Notes under the pieces: generated by a model
The model's database searches: none
What the model was told of the DNA's origin: nothing
What the model saw: only the letters and a program-made list of their open reading frames with translations
Source: JBKECP01 sp047974765
GTDB lineage: Bacteria > Pseudomonadota > Gammaproteobacteria > Pseudomonadales > Halieaceae
NCBI GenBank assembly: GCA_047974765.1
Contig: JBKECP010000022.1
Location: 62,001 to 126,000 of the forward strand
DNA length: 64,000 nt
Direction of reading: 5' to 3'
Program-made: the position numbers and the translations under genes
Shown: in pieces, positions 62,299 to 64,000 of the stretch
Layout: the number at the start of each line of letters is the position of its first letter
How positions within the stretch are numbered: the first letter of the stretch is position 1

Positions 62299-63430
62299 TT
62301 ATGTCAGGCGCCTGCCTGATCATTCGGCCGATTTGTCTCAGCGTCAGAACATGTGGGAGCGCTTGCATATTGATCTGCCTCTACTGGGTCTGTTGTTGTT
62401 GCTGACAACGATGGGCATGATTGTTCTATACAGTGCTTCCGGCAAGGATATGGGTGCTGTCATTCGTCAGGGGCGATTTCTCCTGGTGGGTTATGTTGTG
62501 ATGCTGGTTGCCGCCCAGATCAGTCTGCAGCGTTATCAGCGCTGGGGTATCTGGTTCTATCTTGGCGGGGTGGCTCTGTTATTGGCGGTGGATCTGGTGG
62601 GTGTAGGTGCCAAGGGAGCCCAGCGCTGGCTGTCAATCGGGGGGTTTCGTTTTCAGCCCTCAGAGTTGATGAAGCTGGTGGTGCCGATGACCGTGGCTGC
62701 CTATCTGGCTGAAAAAATTCTGCCGCCGCGACCAAAACATCTGCTGGTCTGTCTGTTAGCCATTATACTGCCTTCAGCGCTGATTCTGATTCAGCCGGAT
62801 TTGGGTACTTCTTTGTTAATTGCCGCTAGCGGACTGTTTGTGGTGTTTGTGGCAGGAATTGGTTGGCGCTATATTTTTGGTGCCGCCATACTGGCCTGTT
62901 TGTCGGCCTGGCCAGTATGGATGTACGGCCTGAAGGATTACCAGAAACAGCGTATTCTGACTATGCTCAACCCCGAAAGTGACAAGCTTGGTGCTGGCTG
63001 GAATATTATCCAGTCAAAGACGGCGATAGGTTCTGGTGGCTGGGAGGGCAAGGGCTGGTTATCCGGCACGCAGTCACAGCTTGACTTTCTGCCTGAAAGC
63101 CATACTGATTTTATTATTGCGGTTCTGGCTGAAGAGTGGGGCTTGCGGGGTGTGCTGCTGTTGCTGTCTGTTTATCTGCTGATGTTACTGCGGGGTTTCT
63201 GGATTGGTCTGCGTTCACGCAGCAGTTATGGGCGAATGATGGCCGGTAGCCTGACACTGACGTTTTTCGTTTATGTCTTTGTTAACATGGGCATGGTCGC
63301 CGGGTTGTTGCCGGTAGTGGGTGTGCCCTTGCCGCTGGTCAGTGCGGGGGGGACCTCGGTGGTTACTTTGCTGGCAGGCTTTGGCCTGTTAATGGCGGTG
63401 AGTACCGAGCAGCGTGCGGTGGTACGTTGA
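62291..63430 (+). CDS. rodA: Rod shape-determining glycosyltransferase RodA
   Basis: SEDS-family lipid II polymerase with ten hydrophobic segments, 379 residues. Conserved features include IGGFRFQPSELMKL, FLPESHTDFIIAVLAEEWG and the C-terminal PVVGVPLPLVSAGGTS. Forms the elongasome pair with PBP2 (mrdA), with overlapping genes. Confidence 0.96.
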   Translation: MSDYVRRLPDHSADLSQRQNMWERLHIDLPLLGLLLLLTTMGMIVLYSASGKDMGAVIRQGRFLLVGYVVMLVAAQISLQRYQRWGIWFYLGGVALLLAVDLVGVGAKGAQRWLSIGGFRFQPSELMKLVVPMTVAAYLAEKILPPRPKHLLVCLLAIILPSALILIQPDLGTSLLIAASGLFVVFVAGIGWRYIFGAAILACLSAWPVWMYGLKDYQKQRILTMLNPESDKLGAGWNIIQSKTAIGSGGWEGKGWLSGTQSQLDFLPESHTDFIIAVLAEEWGLRGVLLLLSVYLLMLLRGFWIGLRSRSSYGRMMAGSLTLTFFVYVFVNMGMVAGLLPVVGVPLPLVSAGGTSVVTLLAGFGLLMAVSTEQRAVVR

Positions 63431-63461
63431 GCTGCAATAATACCCGGAACGAGATTTTTTT

Positions 63462-64000
63462 ATGGCAAAGCATGTATTTTTGATCCTGACTGGCTTGTTG
63501 TGCTGGCCCGCTCTGGTACTGGCGAGTGGTGATGATACAGGGGAGTATGGCCAGTTGCCCGCTGCCCGTATCCTGATTGATGAGCTGGTTAATGAAGAGG
63601 GCTATGATCGGCACAGACTGGAGAAGATTGTCGCCGCTGCCAGACGGCAACAGACGATTCTGGATGCTATTTCCCGACCGGCAGAAAAGACCAAACCCTG
63701 GTTTGAATACAGCAAAATATTTCTGACGGAACAGCGTGCGCGCGAAGGCCGGGAATTTTTTGTAAAGTACCGCGATACACTCAGCCGGGCTGAAAACGAA
63801 ACCGGCGTACCGGCAGAGATTATCGTCGCCATTATCGGTGTTGAAACCTACTATGGCCGCATCAGCGGCAACTACCGTGTAATCGACGCACTGACTACGC
63901 TGGCTTTTGATTACCCGCCGCGTGCTCCCTTTTTTACCGGCGAGCTGAAAAACTACCTGATGCTGACTCAGGAGCAGGCGCTCGATCCGTTATCACTAAA
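63462..64000 (+). CDS. mltB: Lytic murein transglycosylase MltB (5' part, cut by window end)
   Basis: The first 179 codons of a membrane-bound lytic transglycosylase run off the window. A signal peptide (residues 1-22) is followed by a segment ending in the catalytic-Glu motif IIGVETYYGR. Downstream NYRVIDALTTLAFDYPPR matches SltB/MltB proteins. It cleaves peptidoglycan glycan strands to 1,6-anhydro products. The start is an ATG behind a weak ribosome site, 31 bases after rodA, its usual neighbour. Confidence 0.9.
   Translation, partial: MAKHVFLILTGLLCWPALVLASGDDTGEYGQLPAARILIDELVNEEGYDRHRLEKIVAAARRQQTILDAISRPAEKTKPWFEYSKIFLTEQRAREGREFFVKYRDTLSRAENETGVPAEIIVAIIGVETYYGRISGNYRVIDALTTLAFDYPPRAPFFTGELKNYLMLTQEQALDPLSL

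Noticed and set aside
1..64000. tRNA, rRNA, CRISPR arrays, prophage or intact insertion sequence
   Set aside because: I looked for cloverleaf-like sequences, regularly spaced repeats, integrases and transposases and found none; only short MITE-like repeats are present.

Overview
The window is about 64 kb of a gammaproteobacterial chromosome. Support comes from the conserved block proA-nadD-rsfS-rlmH-mrdA-rodA-mltB, the hslO-pckA pair, fadBA, PilU, and a PhaD-like regulator beside phasins. Base composition is near 50% GC. Gene content (polyhydroxyalkanoate-granule proteins, an aryl polyene cluster, PiT phosphate transporter) fits a marine, Cellvibrionales-like heterotroph, but I cannot name a genus. 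There are no rRNA or tRNA genes, CRISPR arrays, prophages or intact insertion sequences.

Layout. (1) 0-5.9 kb: an Omp85-type outer membrane protein, the twitching ATPase PilU, a small zinc-ribbon membrane protein, a decayed VWA/CoxE-like gene, a PqiA-like membrane protein and a methyltransferase. (2) 5.9-11.6 kb: polyhydroxyalkanoate (PHA) granule genes (PhaD-like TetR regulator, two phasins with basic histone-like tails at opposite ends, a PHA_gran_rgn protein) around pckA and hslO. (3) 11.8-18.2 kb: patatin-like lipase, rpsT, tyrosine phosphatase, acyltransferase, DinG helicase, YqcC. (4) 18.4-46.7 kb: the main attraction, a biosynthetic gene cluster of about 28 kb. Its right half (30.7-45.8 kb, minus strand, 17 mostly overlapping genes) is a complete aryl polyene (APE) operon with its own aromatic amino acid ammonia-lyase. 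Its left half (18.4-30.2 kb) holds dialkylresorcinol (DAR) genes darA and darB, a BtrH-like acyltransferase, a halogenase-type flavoprotein, a double-hotdog dehydratase, an ABC-2 exporter, a second ACP and a second ketosynthase with a catalytically degenerate partner. A phosphopantetheinyl transferase sits divergently at the right edge. (5) 46.8-54.8 kb: rhodanese, fadBA, PiT phosphate transporter, argD-argF. (6) 55-57.3 kb: iron/redox genes grxD, bfr, bfd and a 2-Cys peroxiredoxin, with Fur-like boxes. (7) 57.5-64 kb: proA through rodA and the start of mltB.

How it works together. The ammonia-lyase would supply a cinnamic-type acid, the ApeH-ApeI fusion activates it, and ACPs, ketosynthases, ketoreductase and dehydratases extend it to a polyene. 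ApeL/M/N, the acyltransferases and the glycosyltransferase would move or anchor it. DarA and DarB would make a dialkylresorcinol. APE plus DAR genes in one locus is the hallmark of flexirubin-type pigments (aryl polyene acid esterified to a dialkylresorcinol), so the predicted product is a flexirubin-like yellow pigment. That is an inference from gene content.

The accessory regions carry three families of short non-coding repeats with imperfect terminal inverted repeats (MITE-like). One is inserted at the darA/darB junction and supplies the last codons of darA; another abuts the decayed VWA gene. Perfect hairpins lie on both sides of the flavoprotein gene, and the argD leader contains a strong-looking promoter followed at once by a terminator-like hairpin.
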